64,000 nt of DNA from Altererythrobacter sp. TH136 (lineage in GTDB: Bacteria; Pseudomonadota; Alphaproteobacteria; Sphingomonadales; Sphingomonadaceae): contig NZ_CP041409.1 of NCBI RefSeq assembly GCF_007065885.1, positions 2,465,501-2,529,500 on the forward strand, read 5' to 3'. The position numbers and the translations under genes are program-made. A model generated the notes under the pieces. That model ran no database searches. It worked only from the letters and a program-made list of their open reading frames with translations, and was not told where the DNA came from. Shown one piece after another: positions 24,744 to 33,860 of the stretch. Position 1 is the stretch's first letter. Every line of letters starts with the position of its first letter.

Positions 24744-25940
24744 TTAACCCGGCCGCATCTCGATCAGGCGACCGCCCGCCTTGTCTTCCAGGATCCAGAC
24801 GGCGCCGTCCGGCCCCTCGAGAATGTCGCGGATGCGCCGTTCGAAGTCGACCCGGGACACCTCCCGCGCCCGCTCGCCGTCGAACGCTACCCGGACCAGC
24901 ACGGTCGGCTTCATTCCGCCGACGAGCGCCTGCCCCTTCCATTCCGGCCACAGCTTCCCCGAATAGAACGTGAAGTCACCGGGCGCGATGACCGGGTTCC
25001 AGCTGATCGCGGGAGCGGCGAATTCGGGCCGGGTGGAGTGCGGAGGGATGACTTTGCCATCATAGTGATCGCCCTCCGAGACCACCGGCCAGCCGTAGTT
25101 GGCGCCCTTCCTGACCAGGTTGATCTCGTCGCCGCCCGCAGGTCCGTGCTCAAGGTCCCACAACCGCCCTTGCGCGTCGAACTGCAGGCCCAGCACGTTG
25201 CGGTGACCGTACGACCAAACGTCCTGCGCCTTACCCGCCTGCCCGCTGAAAGCATTGCCGGTGGCCGGGCTGCCATCGAGGTTCAGCCGCACGATCGACC
25301 CCAGGTTGTTGGAGGTGTCCTGCGCCGGGTCCATCTTCTGCCGGTCGCCGCTGGAAACGAACAGGTAGCGGCCATCCGGCGACACAGCGATCCGGTGCGA
25401 ATAGTGGCCGCGACCAGTGACCTTGGGGGCCTGGCGCCAGATGACCTGCAAGCCATCGATCCGGCACGCGTCCGCTTCCTCGCACACCAGCTGCCCACGA
25501 CCGACCACCGCGCCGCGCGTGTCGCCATCGCCGGCCTCCGCCCAGCTCAGGTAGATCGTGCGCTTGCCCAGCGTCGCGCTGCTTTCACCTGGCAGAAACG
25601 CGATGTCGCCAAGGCCGCCCTGGCCGCCGTAATCCACCCTGGGCAAGCCGCTGACCGTGCCGAGCCGGCCGGTGGCCGTATCGACGAACTTCATCGTGCC
25701 GCCGCGCTCGGTGACGAAGATCACGCGGGTGCCGGGGGCAAAGGCCGCAGCCCATGGCTCATCGAACGCGCCGAACTCGCGGGTACGGAACTCCCTGCCG
25801 CTGGTGACCGATATTTCATTCGCGGGCGCCGGAGTGGAGCGGGCATCGGCGGCGGTTTCACCGGTTGCCTGCACGCCGCAGCTTGCGAGAGCCAGCGCGG
25901 CAGTGGATAGGAGGGTGATACGGGTCGCAGGTTTGGTCAT
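24744..25940 (-). CDS. PQQ-dependent aldose sugar dehydrogenase-like lipoprotein
   Basis: A 398-residue protein of the soluble glucose dehydrogenase (GdhB/YliI) beta-propeller family. A lipoprotein signal ends LALASC. Family segments include EPWAAAFAPGTRVIFVTERG, YGGQGGLGDIAF, GRGHYSHRIAVSPDGRYLFV with the catalytic-site histidine, SSGDRQ, LGLQFDAQGRLWDLEHGPAG and GGDEINLV. It would oxidise sugars in the periplasm if PQQ is bound; no PQQ synthesis genes are in the window. Its ATG shares two bases with the rnhB ATG on the opposite strand (CATG). Confidence 0.9.
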   Translation of the reverse strand: MTKPATRITLLSTAALALASCGVQATGETAADARSTPAPANEISVTSGREFRTREFGAFDEPWAAAFAPGTRVIFVTERGGTMKFVDTATGRLGTVSGLPRVDYGGQGGLGDIAFLPGESSATLGKRTIYLSWAEAGDGDTRGAVVGRGQLVCEEADACRIDGLQVIWRQAPKVTGRGHYSHRIAVSPDGRYLFVSSGDRQKMDPAQDTSNNLGSIVRLNLDGSPATGNAFSGQAGKAQDVWSYGHRNVLGLQFDAQGRLWDLEHGPAGGDEINLVRKGANYGWPVVSEGDHYDGKVIPPHSTRPEFAAPAISWNPVIAPGDFTFYSGKLWPEWKGQALVGGMKPTVLVRVAFDGERAREVSRVDFERRIRDILEGPDGAVWILEDKAGGRLIEMRPG

Positions 25941-26610
25941 GCTGTCAGGAACACCTTATCCAGAGTTCGGGTCCACTCCGCTGATCGTTGGGGTGGACGA
26001 GGCGGGGCGTGGCCCGCTCGCGGGTCCAGTGGTGGCCGCAGCAGTGGCATTGTGCAAGCCGCGACCGGCAGGGCTCGACGATTCCAAGAAACTGACCCGA
26101 GAGCAGCGCGAACACCTTGAAGGGCGGATCCGCCGCCGCTGCGCCTTCGGGATCGGGGTGGTCGAAGTCGAGCTGATCGACGAGATCAACATCTTTCACG
26201 CCACGATGCTGGCGATGACCCTGGCGGTCACCCGCCTGTGCGAGGTGGTGGGATGCGATCCATTGCAAATCCTGGTCGATGGCAACCTGACCCCGGCAAA
26301 GCGCCAGCCCGGCTGGCGCTGGCCCGCGCGCGCGATCGTGGGAGGCGATGAAAGCGAGCCGTGCATCTCGGCCGCGTCGATCATCGCCAAGACTCACCGT
26401 GACCGGATCATGCGCGCACATGCGCTCAGCCACCCGCATTACGGGTGGGACACCAACGTTGGCTATTCGACGCCCACGCACCTGAAGGCGCTGCACGAGC
26501 ACGGACCATGCGCGCTTCATCGCAAAAGCTTCGCGCCGGTGCGAAATGCCATTGATTTGAGTCTTTCCGGCAACACCTCGTTTGATTTGGCGGCAGCAGA
26601 AGCAGCGTAG
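25939..26610 (+). CDS. rnhB: Ribonuclease HII
   Basis: A 223-residue RNase HII, which cuts RNA in RNA-DNA hybrids and at single ribonucleotides in DNA. The signature LIVGVDEAGRGPLAGPVVAA contains the first catalytic Asp-Glu; DDSKKLTREQRE and SIIAKTHRDRIM are also conserved. The ATG at 25939 is the natural start and lies back to back with the sugar dehydrogenase start, so there is no intergenic promoter space. A further in-frame start upstream (GTG in VMLSG) is possible. It is followed by the 139-base ccrM leader. Confidence 0.92.
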   Translation: MLSGTPYPEFGSTPLIVGVDEAGRGPLAGPVVAAAVALCKPRPAGLDDSKKLTREQREHLEGRIRRRCAFGIGVVEVELIDEINIFHATMLAMTLAVTRLCEVVGCDPLQILVDGNLTPAKRQPGWRWPARAIVGGDESEPCISAASIIAKTHRDRIMRAHALSHPHYGWDTNVGYSTPTHLKALHEHGPCALHRKSFAPVRNAIDLSLSGNTSFDLAAAEAA

Positions 26611-26652
26611 GTTCAACACCTTAAGTCCGACAGTTGGCTGACGGTGTAAATT

Positions 26653-27889
<1,237 letters not shown>

Positions 27890-27910
27890 TCGGCGAAAGA
27901 CGGCTTACTG

Positions 27911-29023
27911 ATGTCCGACCGCCTGTACCTGATGCCGATCGGCCTGTCGGCGAGCCCGCAGAGCGAGGAGGGCGACGCCGTTCGCCTCGCCGGCGGGCTG
28001 GTCTACGTGCACCGCTTCGCCGCGATCGTGCGGCGCGATGGCCGCGTGGTGGGGCGGCACCGCTTCACGCCGGCGACCGCGGCCGATACCTTCGCGCAGC
28101 TCCCCGCCGCGCTTGGCGACGACGCGGAGGACCAATGGTCGGCGCTGCGCACTGCGCACCCGGCGCTCCAGCTGGGCGAGCGCACGATCCGGCTCGACCA
28201 GCCGCAGATCGCCGGGATCCTCAACGTGACGCCGGACAGTTTTTCCGATGGGGGCAAGTTCCTCGACCGGCCGGAGGATGGCGCGGCGCATGCGGCGGCC
28301 ATGCTCGAGGCGGGCGCGTCGCTGGTCGATATCGGCGGCGAAAGCACGCGCCCCGGTGCTCCGGCGGTGTGGGAGGGCGACGAGATCAAGCGCGTGGTCC
28401 CGGCGGTAGAATACTGCGCGCAGATGGGTGCGGCGGTGGCGATCGACACCCGGCGCGCAGCGGTGATGGAAGCCGCGCTGGATGCCGGCGCGCACATGGT
28501 CAACGACGTGTCGGCGCTGCGCCACGATCCCCGCTCGGTCGAACTGGTGGCCTCGCGCGGTTGCCCGGTGGTGCTGATGCATGCGCCGGGCCCGGCGGAG
28601 GACCTGCACGCCGATGCCGACTATGATGACGTAGTGTTCGACGTGTTCGACTGGCTGGCGGTCCGGCGCGATGAAGCGATCGCCGCAGGGGTCGCGCCCG
28701 GCGCGATCGTGCTCGATCCCGGAATCGGGTTCGGCAAGTCGCTGGCGGAGAATCTCGCGCTCATCAACGCGCTGCCGCTGTTCCATGCGCTCGGCCAGCC
28801 GCTGATGCTGGGCGCCAGCCGCAAGCGGATGATCGGAGCGCTCAGCAACGAAGCTGCCGCTCACCAGCGTCTCGGCGGCAGTCTGGCGCTCGCGCTCAAG
28901 GGGATGGACGCGGGCGTCCAACTGATCCGCGTGCATGACGTCGCCGAAACGGTGCAGGCCCGCAACGTATGGCGCGGCCTGCGCGACGCGGCGCTGACGG
29001 ACTTCTCGACGCTGGCGGACTAG
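27911..29023 (+). CDS. folP: Dihydropteroate synthase with N-terminal extension
   Basis: A 370-residue dihydropteroate synthase, which joins p-aminobenzoate to dihydropterin pyrophosphate in folate synthesis. The TIM-barrel core begins at about residue 98 with IAGILNVTPDSFSDGGKF, followed by DIGGESTRPGA, the DVSALRHD loop, LDPGIGFGKS and GASRKRMIG. About 95 N-terminal residues (GGLVYVHRFAAIVRRDGRVV) precede the core; this extension is common in sphingomonad FolP but absent from E. coli FolP. Its TAG stop overlaps the hemerythrin stop at CTAG. Confidence 0.94.
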   Translation: MSDRLYLMPIGLSASPQSEEGDAVRLAGGLVYVHRFAAIVRRDGRVVGRHRFTPATAADTFAQLPAALGDDAEDQWSALRTAHPALQLGERTIRLDQPQIAGILNVTPDSFSDGGKFLDRPEDGAAHAAAMLEAGASLVDIGGESTRPGAPAVWEGDEIKRVVPAVEYCAQMGAAVAIDTRRAAVMEAALDAGAHMVNDVSALRHDPRSVELVASRGCPVVLMHAPGPAEDLHADADYDDVVFDVFDWLAVRRDEAIAAGVAPGAIVLDPGIGFGKSLAENLALINALPLFHALGQPLMLGASRKRMIGALSNEAAAHQRLGGSLALALKGMDAGVQLIRVHDVAETVQARNVWRGLRDAALTDFSTLAD

Positions 29024-29535
29024 GCTGCCTGGTTCTTCTCGATGTAGTCGTCGGGGTCTTTTTCCTGCCGCTGGTACGATCCGGCGTGCTTCGCTTCGAA
29101 CGCGAGATACTGGATCGCCAGCCGGGTGCGCTCCTGAAGCGGAACGGTGCGGCGGAAGTCGGTCAGGCCCTGCCGCTCCTCCTCGCTCATGTGTTCCGAG
29201 TTGTGGTAGTTGCACTTGTCGACCGCGGCCCACCAGGCGTCGGAACCGGGCGGGTGGCGGACAGCCTCTTCGGCGGCTTCGGCGATCTTGTTGTGATCGT
29301 CGATCGCGTCCTCGGTGGTTTCCTCCGCGCTGTCGGAGTCCAGCGCGCCATCGCCCTTCTTGAGCAGCGTGGGATAGAAGTGTCGTTCTTCCGCTTCGGC
29401 ATGCGCTTCAAGAAAGGTCTTCAAGTGATTGAAGATCTTGCCCAATGCGGCTGGATCATCGCGCGCTTCGTCAAGCGCCGCGAACAGCGTGCGCTGCCGG
29501 TTGTGATCGGCAAGGATGCAGTCGACGATGTCCAT
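29020..29535 (-). CDS. Hemerythrin/HHE cation-binding domain protein
   Basis: A 171-residue helical protein. The metal ligands are suggested by LADHNRQRTLF, HAEAEERHFYP, DDHNKIAEAAEEA and YHNSEHMSEEE, the H...HxxxE...H...H/HxxxE pattern of HHE proteins, which bind a di-iron centre and sense or carry O2 or NO. It is probably cytoplasmic. An exact GGAAC-N16-CGTT promoter lies 33 bases upstream, so it is likely under EcfG stress control. The stop overlaps that of folP. Confidence 0.9.
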   Translation of the reverse strand: MDIVDCILADHNRQRTLFAALDEARDDPAALGKIFNHLKTFLEAHAEAEERHFYPTLLKKGDGALDSDSAEETTEDAIDDHNKIAEAAEEAVRHPPGSDAWWAAVDKCNYHNSEHMSEEERQGLTDFRRTVPLQERTRLAIQYLAFEAKHAGSYQRQEKDPDDYIEKNQAA

Positions 29536-29567
29536 GGGGTCTCCGGTCGGAATGAAGTCCGCAATCG

Positions 29568-29592
29568 AACGGGGGGCGAGCGGAGACGTTCC
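29568..29592 (-). promoter_or_regulatory. EcfG (general stress) promoter of the hemerythrin gene
   Basis: GGAAC (29592-29588, minus), 16 bases, then CGTT (29571-29568): an exact match to the EcfG/SigT consensus. The -35 begins at the stop codon of the SDR gene, and the -10 ends 32 bases before the hemerythrin start. Confidence 0.65.
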
Positions 29593-30353
29593 TAGAGCGA
29601 GTATCCGCCATCGCTTGCCAGGACCGCGCCGGTGATCGTGGCGGCGGCATCCGACAGCAGGAACGCGATCTGCCCGGCGATCTCTTCGGCGGTGGCATAG
29701 CGCCCCAGCGGCGTCGCCATTCGGGCCATTGCGGCCAGCGCCGCCGCCCGGTCTCCGCCGTGTTCGTCCACCAGCGCGCGGAAGAACGGGGTCTGGTCCC
29801 AGATCGGGGTATCCACGCCGCCCGGCGCGATGGCATTGACGCGCACCTTACGCGTTGCGCCTTCCCTGGCGGCAACTTTGGCGAGTTGAATGACGCCCGC
29901 TTTCGACGCGCCATAGGCGGCGGTTCCAGGTTCGGCCTTCACCCCCGAAATCGACGCGGTCAGCACTACGCTGCCGCCATCGCCAATGGTGCGCATGACC
30001 GCCCTAAGCGACAGGAACGCGCCGTCGAGGTTGATCCCGAGCACCCGGCGCCACTCGGCGAAGTCCAGTTCGGCGATGGGCGAGCCGCTGGCCACGCCTG
30101 CGTTGAGCACCGCATGGTCCAGGCCCGTCAGATGGGGCTCCACCGCCGCCCAGTGCGCCTCATCGGCGACATCGCCGACCAGCCGTGTGACGGGGCAGGG
30201 TACATCCAGCGCTTCAAGGGCGGCGGCGTCGCGGTCAGTCACCACCAGGCGGCCGGCACCCGCCGCTGCGAGCAGGCGGGCGGTTGCGGCGCCAATGCCG
30301 CTGCCGGCCCCGGTGACCAGTATCGTTTTGCCGGAGAACTGGAGCCTGTCCAT
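29592..30353 (-). CDS. SDR-family NAD(P)-dependent oxidoreductase
   Basis: A 253-residue classical short-chain dehydrogenase. TGAGSGIGAATARLL binds the dinucleotide, DRDAA ends strand 2 (acidic, favouring NAD), NAGVASG follows, and the catalytic triad is Ser in LTASIS, Tyr and Lys in YGASKAG. The segment VNAIAPGGVDTPI is conserved. The substrate cannot be predicted. It stands alone between the NtrC-like regulator and the hemerythrin gene. Confidence 0.9.
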   Translation of the reverse strand: MDRLQFSGKTILVTGAGSGIGAATARLLAAAGAGRLVVTDRDAAALEALDVPCPVTRLVGDVADEAHWAAVEPHLTGLDHAVLNAGVASGSPIAELDFAEWRRVLGINLDGAFLSLRAVMRTIGDGGSVVLTASISGVKAEPGTAAYGASKAGVIQLAKVAAREGATRKVRVNAIAPGGVDTPIWDQTPFFRALVDEHGGDRAAALAAMARMATPLGRYATAEEIAGQIAFLLSDAAATITGAVLASDGGYSL

Positions 30354-30373
30354 GACCCGGCCGGCTAGTGCGC

Positions 30374-31792
30374 TCAGGCGGCGTTGTCGATCCCGAGATC
30401 GCCGAGCTTGCGGTAAAGGGTGGATCGGCCGATCCCCAAGCGGCGCGCGACTTCGGTCATGCGCCCGCGATAGTGCCCGATGGCAAGGCGGATGACGTCT
30501 GCCTCGATCTCGTCGAGCGGGCGCAGGTTACCGTCGGCGGTGTAAAGCATCACGCCCACGCCCTCGTGCCGGGGGTCGCGCAGGTCGGCGGGCTGGCCGA
30601 GCATGTCGGACAGCTGCGGAAAGCAGTCGGCAGTCAGCGCGTCACCATCGCAGAACACGGCTGCGCGAAACAGCACCGTTTGCAGCTGGCGCACGTTGCC
30701 CGGCCAATCGAATGCGGCGAGCAGGGACAGCGCCCCGTCGGTGATGGTCAGCTTACGCAGGCCGGGCTGCTCGCCGATGCGGGCCAGGAAGTGGCGGGCA
30801 AGGGCGGGGATGTCGCCGGTCCGCTCCCGCAAAGGGGGCAGGGTGATGGTCACTGGCGCCAGGACCTCGTGCAGAGCCGGGTGAAAATACCCCGCGGTCC
30901 CGAGCGCGCCGACTGGCAGGTTGCTGGCGGACAGCACGCGCAGGTCGATGCGGAACCCGTGCCGCGCGCCGACCGGGCGCACCACGCCGGTCGCCAGCAC
31001 CTCCGCCAGCCGTTCCTGCAGGTCCAGCGGCAGGCGGTCCACCTCGTCGAGTAACAGCGTGCCGCCGTCGCACTGCTGCAGCGCGCCGATCTGCCGCTCG
31101 AACGCGCCGGGAAAAGCGTTGGGTTCGTGCCCGAACAGGACCGACTCGATCGAATTGGTGGGCACGGCGCGGGCGTTGATCAGGCGGAAGGGCGCCTTGG
31201 CGCGCGGAGAGGCGGCGTGCATCGCGCGCACCAGCATCTCCTTGCCCGATCCGCTCTCCCCCTCGATCAGCACGTTGCCGTGACCGCGGGCGGTCTTCGC
31301 CGCCTTGGCCAACGCCGCGCGAAAGTTCGGCGCGTTGCCGATCATCGCATCGAAATCGAGCACCTGGCCCAGCTTTTCTGTCAACGGCTGCAGTTCGTCG
31401 CGGGGCGACTCGCGCTTGGTGGCGCTGCGCAGCGCCTGCATCAGCCGGTCGGGCGCGACGGGCTTGATCAGATAATCGGTCGCACCGGCCCGCATCGCCT
31501 CGACGGCGAGCAGCGGAGACGCGCTGGCAGTGAGCATCAGGACAGGGAGAGCGGGGCGGCGGGCCTTCAGTTCCTCGATCAGCTGGCAGGCGTCGTCACC
31601 CGGCACCCACTGGTCGAGGATGATGGCCGAAAGCTGCATCCCCTGCCGGGTGCCCAGCGTCGCGATCGCGGTCTCCGCATCGGTAACCACCAGCGTCCGC
31701 CAGCCCTCGCGCGCGGCGAGCGCCGAGATCAGGCGGCTCTGCGCCGGCTCGTCGTCGATCAACATCAGCAGGCGATCGTCGTCTTCGGTCAT
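30374..31792 (-). CDS. NtrC-like response regulator with altered GAFTGA loop
   Basis: A 472-residue regulator in three parts. The receiver has the acidic pair IDDE at 12-15 and phospho-acceptor Asp60 in IILDQWVPGDD. The AAA+ domain has Walker A GESGSGKE and Walker B LLLDEVDRL. The C-terminal Fis-type helix-turn-helix reads MTEVARRLGIGRSTLYRKLG. The sigma-54 contact loop, normally GAFTGA, reads NAFPGA (HEPNAFPGAFERQ), with the key Thr replaced by Pro. It may therefore not activate sigma-54 RNA polymerase. GTCCCAC repeats just upstream could be its own operator. Confidence 0.9.
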   Translation of the reverse strand: MTEDDDRLLMLIDDEPAQSRLISALAAREGWRTLVVTDAETAIATLGTRQGMQLSAIILDQWVPGDDACQLIEELKARRPALPVLMLTASASPLLAVEAMRAGATDYLIKPVAPDRLMQALRSATKRESPRDELQPLTEKLGQVLDFDAMIGNAPNFRAALAKAAKTARGHGNVLIEGESGSGKEMLVRAMHAASPRAKAPFRLINARAVPTNSIESVLFGHEPNAFPGAFERQIGALQQCDGGTLLLDEVDRLPLDLQERLAEVLATGVVRPVGARHGFRIDLRVLSASNLPVGALGTAGYFHPALHEVLAPVTITLPPLRERTGDIPALARHFLARIGEQPGLRKLTITDGALSLLAAFDWPGNVRQLQTVLFRAAVFCDGDALTADCFPQLSDMLGQPADLRDPRHEGVGVMLYTADGNLRPLDEIEADVIRLAIGHYRGRMTEVARRLGIGRSTLYRKLGDLGIDNAA

Positions 31793-31793
31793 T

Positions 31794-31837
31794 GTCCCAC
31801 CCGTCCCACGTCGAAACAGAACGACCGATTACGGGAC
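31794..31837. repeat. GTCCCAC direct repeats with inverted GGGAC before the NtrC-like gene
   Basis: GTCCCAC occurs at 31794-31800 and 31803-31809, two bases apart, and an inverted half-site GGGAC at 31833-31837. They lie directly upstream of the minus-strand regulator start and between it and the plus-strand oxidase/pnt genes, a position suiting an operator shared by both sides. Confidence 0.35.
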
Positions 31838-31939
31838 AGGGGTAAAGGTCGGCTTAAGACTTGCGGGCGGGCTTGAGCACGCGCGTGCGGCGCGATAGGA
31901 AGCGGGCCAATCCAGCAAACGAAGCTACGGGGACTGAAG

Positions 31940-32065
31940 ATGGCCGCAGGCAACGACATGAAGGCGCACCGGGGCACGTACGGCAGCTTTATCGCGCTGC
32001 TGAAATGGAGCGTGCCGCTCCTGGCGGCGATCGCGGCGATCGTCGTCCTGATCATCGCCAGCTGA
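31940..32065 (+). CDS. aa3-type cytochrome c oxidase subunit IV (small)
   Basis: A 41-residue protein: MAAGNDMKAHRGTYGSFIAL followed by LKWSVPLL and a membrane helix of Ala/Ile/Val to the end (IVVLIIAS). The H-x2-TY-x2-F-x3-LK pattern before a single helix is that of bacterial aa3 oxidase subunit IV (COX4_pro_2). The main oxidase genes are about 17 kb away. It precedes pntAA closely; the pntAA start lies 11 bases after this stop, so the two are probably co-transcribed. Confidence 0.8.
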   Translation: MAAGNDMKAHRGTYGSFIALLKWSVPLLAAIAAIVVLIIAS

Positions 32066-32076
32066 CCGCGCCGGCG

Positions 32077-33207
32077 TTGCGCATCGCTGTCCTTCGGGAA
32101 ACCGCCCCCGCGGAAACCCGCGTCGCGCTCACTCCCGAAACCGCCCGGAAGTTCATCGCCCTGGGCGCGACCGTCGCCGTGGAGAGCGGGGCAGGGATTG
32201 CAGCGAGCATCACCGATGCAGCCTATGCCGAAGCGGGCGTGCAAGTCGGCGATACCGCGCAGACAATGTCAGGCGCGGATATCGTCATGGCGGTCCAGGC
32301 GCCCGATCCGGCGGCGCTGGCGGGCGCGAACCCCGGCGCGTTGGTCGCCGCGACGTTTGACCCGTTTGGCAGGCGCGAGCGGGTCGATGCCTATGCGGCC
32401 GCAGGGTTCGAGGCGCTGGCGATGGAGTTCATGCCGCGCATCACCCGCGCCCAGAGCATGGACGTGCTCTCCAGCCAGTCCAACCTCGCCGGGTACAAGG
32501 CGGTGATCGCAGCGGCCGACGTGTATGGCCGGGCGTTTCCGATGATGATGACAGCCGCGGGCACCGTGCAGGCGGCCAAGGTGTTCGTGATGGGCGTGGG
32601 CGTGGCGGGCCTGCAGGCGATCGCGACCGCGCGGCGGTTGGGAGCGCAAGTCTCCGCCACCGATGTCCGCTCGGCAACCCGGGAGCAGATCCAGTCCCTG
32701 GGCGCCAAGCCGGTGTTCGTCGAGAACGTCGCCGGGATCGAAGGCGAAGGCAGCGGCGGCTACGCGACCGAGATGAGCGCGGAATATCAGCAGGCGCAGG
32801 CTGGACTGGTCAGCGGGCATCTGGCCAAACAGGACATCGTGGTGACCACGGCGCTGATCCCCGGGCGCGCGGCCCCGCGGCTGATCTCGGACGCGCAGAT
32901 CGCAACCATGAAGCCGGGCAGCGTGATCTTCGATCTGGCCGTGGCGCAGGGCGGCAATGTCGAAGGATCGGTCGCTGACCAGATGGTGGAGAAGCACGGG
33001 GTCAAGATCATCGGTTTCGCCAACACGCCCGCGACCGTGCCGGCCGACGCCAGCGCGCTGTATGCGCGCAACCTGTACAACTTCCTGTCTGCGTTCTGGG
33101 ACAAGGATCAGGGCCGGCCGGTACTCGACGCCGAGATCGGCGATGCCGTGCGGCTGACCCGCGGCGGAGCAGTCGTGAACGAGCGCCTCCTGGAACGCGG
33201 CGCATGA
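32077..33207 (+). CDS. pntAA: NAD(P) transhydrogenase subunit alpha, NAD-binding part (PntAA)
   Basis: A 376-residue domain I protein. RIAVLRETAPAETRVALTPE is the conserved N-terminus; SQSNLAGYKAVIAAADVYGR and the VGVAGLQAIATARRLGAQV Rossmann motif follow. It hydrides NAD(H) in the split three-subunit transhydrogenase typical of alphaproteobacteria. TTG at 32077 is the most likely start because it gives the family N-terminus; no ATG is available. It overlaps the next ORF by ATGA. Confidence 0.93.
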   Translation: MRIAVLRETAPAETRVALTPETARKFIALGATVAVESGAGIAASITDAAYAEAGVQVGDTAQTMSGADIVMAVQAPDPAALAGANPGALVAATFDPFGRRERVDAYAAAGFEALAMEFMPRITRAQSMDVLSSQSNLAGYKAVIAAADVYGRAFPMMMTAAGTVQAAKVFVMGVGVAGLQAIATARRLGAQVSATDVRSATREQIQSLGAKPVFVENVAGIEGEGSGGYATEMSAEYQQAQAGLVSGHLAKQDIVVTTALIPGRAAPRLISDAQIATMKPGSVIFDLAVAQGGNVEGSVADQMVEKHGVKIIGFANTPATVPADASALYARNLYNFLSAFWDKDQGRPVLDAEIGDAVRLTRGGAVVNERLLERGA

Positions 33208-33578
33208 GGGATGACCTCATCAATACCGGTCGCCGCGAAATCGAGAAAGTCACCAAGCTGCGCGACGCGGTCGCGCGTCAGATACCCTCCGGTGAGACGA
33301 TCCTGCATCAGCAAGAGGACGGCAGCGAACACATTGCCGTGACCGACCGGCGGCTGGTCATCACCAAGGTGGGAAATTGGCTGGGGGAGCGTTCGGAGTC
33401 CGTCCCCCTCGGTGCGATCACCGGGTTTTCGACCCACATGAAGGACGGCATGGTGACCACATTGCAGCTCGCCGTCCCCGGGCGGACGATGGGAGAGCTC
33501 ATGCTTAGCGGCGATGATCTGTCACGGGTTATGACGGCGCTGGTGCTGGCGATGCCAAGCTATGGAAGGGCAAGCTGA
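33204..33578 (+). CDS. Extra ORF inside the pnt operon, PH-like beta protein
   Basis: A 124-residue protein with no membrane segment. It has an N-terminal helix (IEKVTKLRDAVARQIPSGE) followed by alternating strands (HIAVTDRRLVITKVGNWLGE, VPLGAITGFSTHM, TTLQLAVPGRTM, MLSGDDLSRVMTA), a layout like bacterial PH or short GRAM-type domains. It overlaps pntAA by ATGA and pntAB by TGATG, so all three are coupled. I know of no such gene in the canonical pnt operon and do not assign a function. Confidence 0.7.
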   Translation: MRDDLINTGRREIEKVTKLRDAVARQIPSGETILHQQEDGSEHIAVTDRRLVITKVGNWLGERSESVPLGAITGFSTHMKDGMVTTLQLAVPGRTMGELMLSGDDLSRVMTALVLAMPSYGRAS

Positions 33579-33859
33579 TGGATTTCGTCGCGATCCTGTC
33601 GATCTTCGTGCTGGCCTGCTTCGTCGGCTATTACGTCGTGTGGTCGGTCACCCCGGCGCTGCACACGCCGCTGATGGCGGTGACGAACGCGATCTCGTCC
33701 GTGATTATCGTCGGCGCGCTGATCGCCAGCGCCGCGGCGGGGAGTTTCAGTTCCAAGTGGCTCGGGCTCGCGGCGGTGGCGTTGGCCAGCGTCAACATCT
33801 TCGGCGGGTTCGCGGTCACCGCGCGGATGCTGGCGATGTACAAGAAAAAGGATCGCTGA
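33578..33859 (+). CDS. pntAB: NAD(P) transhydrogenase subunit alpha part 2 (PntAB, membrane)
   Basis: A 93-residue membrane protein with three to four helices (ILSIFVLACFVGYYVVW, AISSVIIVGALIASAA, LGLAAVALASVNIFGGFAVT). The stretch VTPALHTPLMAVTNAISSVI is diagnostic of the PntAB part of domain II, which forms the proton channel with PntB. The ATG overlaps the stop of the extra ORF (TGATG), and pntB follows after one base. Confidence 0.94.
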   Translation: MDFVAILSIFVLACFVGYYVVWSVTPALHTPLMAVTNAISSVIIVGALIASAAAGSFSSKWLGLAAVALASVNIFGGFAVTARMLAMYKKKDR

Positions 33860-33860
33860 G

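Noticed and set aside
24744-26610. Horizontal transfer of the sugar dehydrogenase and rnhB pair
   Set aside because: Base composition and codon use look like the neighbours, and rnhB next to ccrM is a normal alphaproteobacterial setting.
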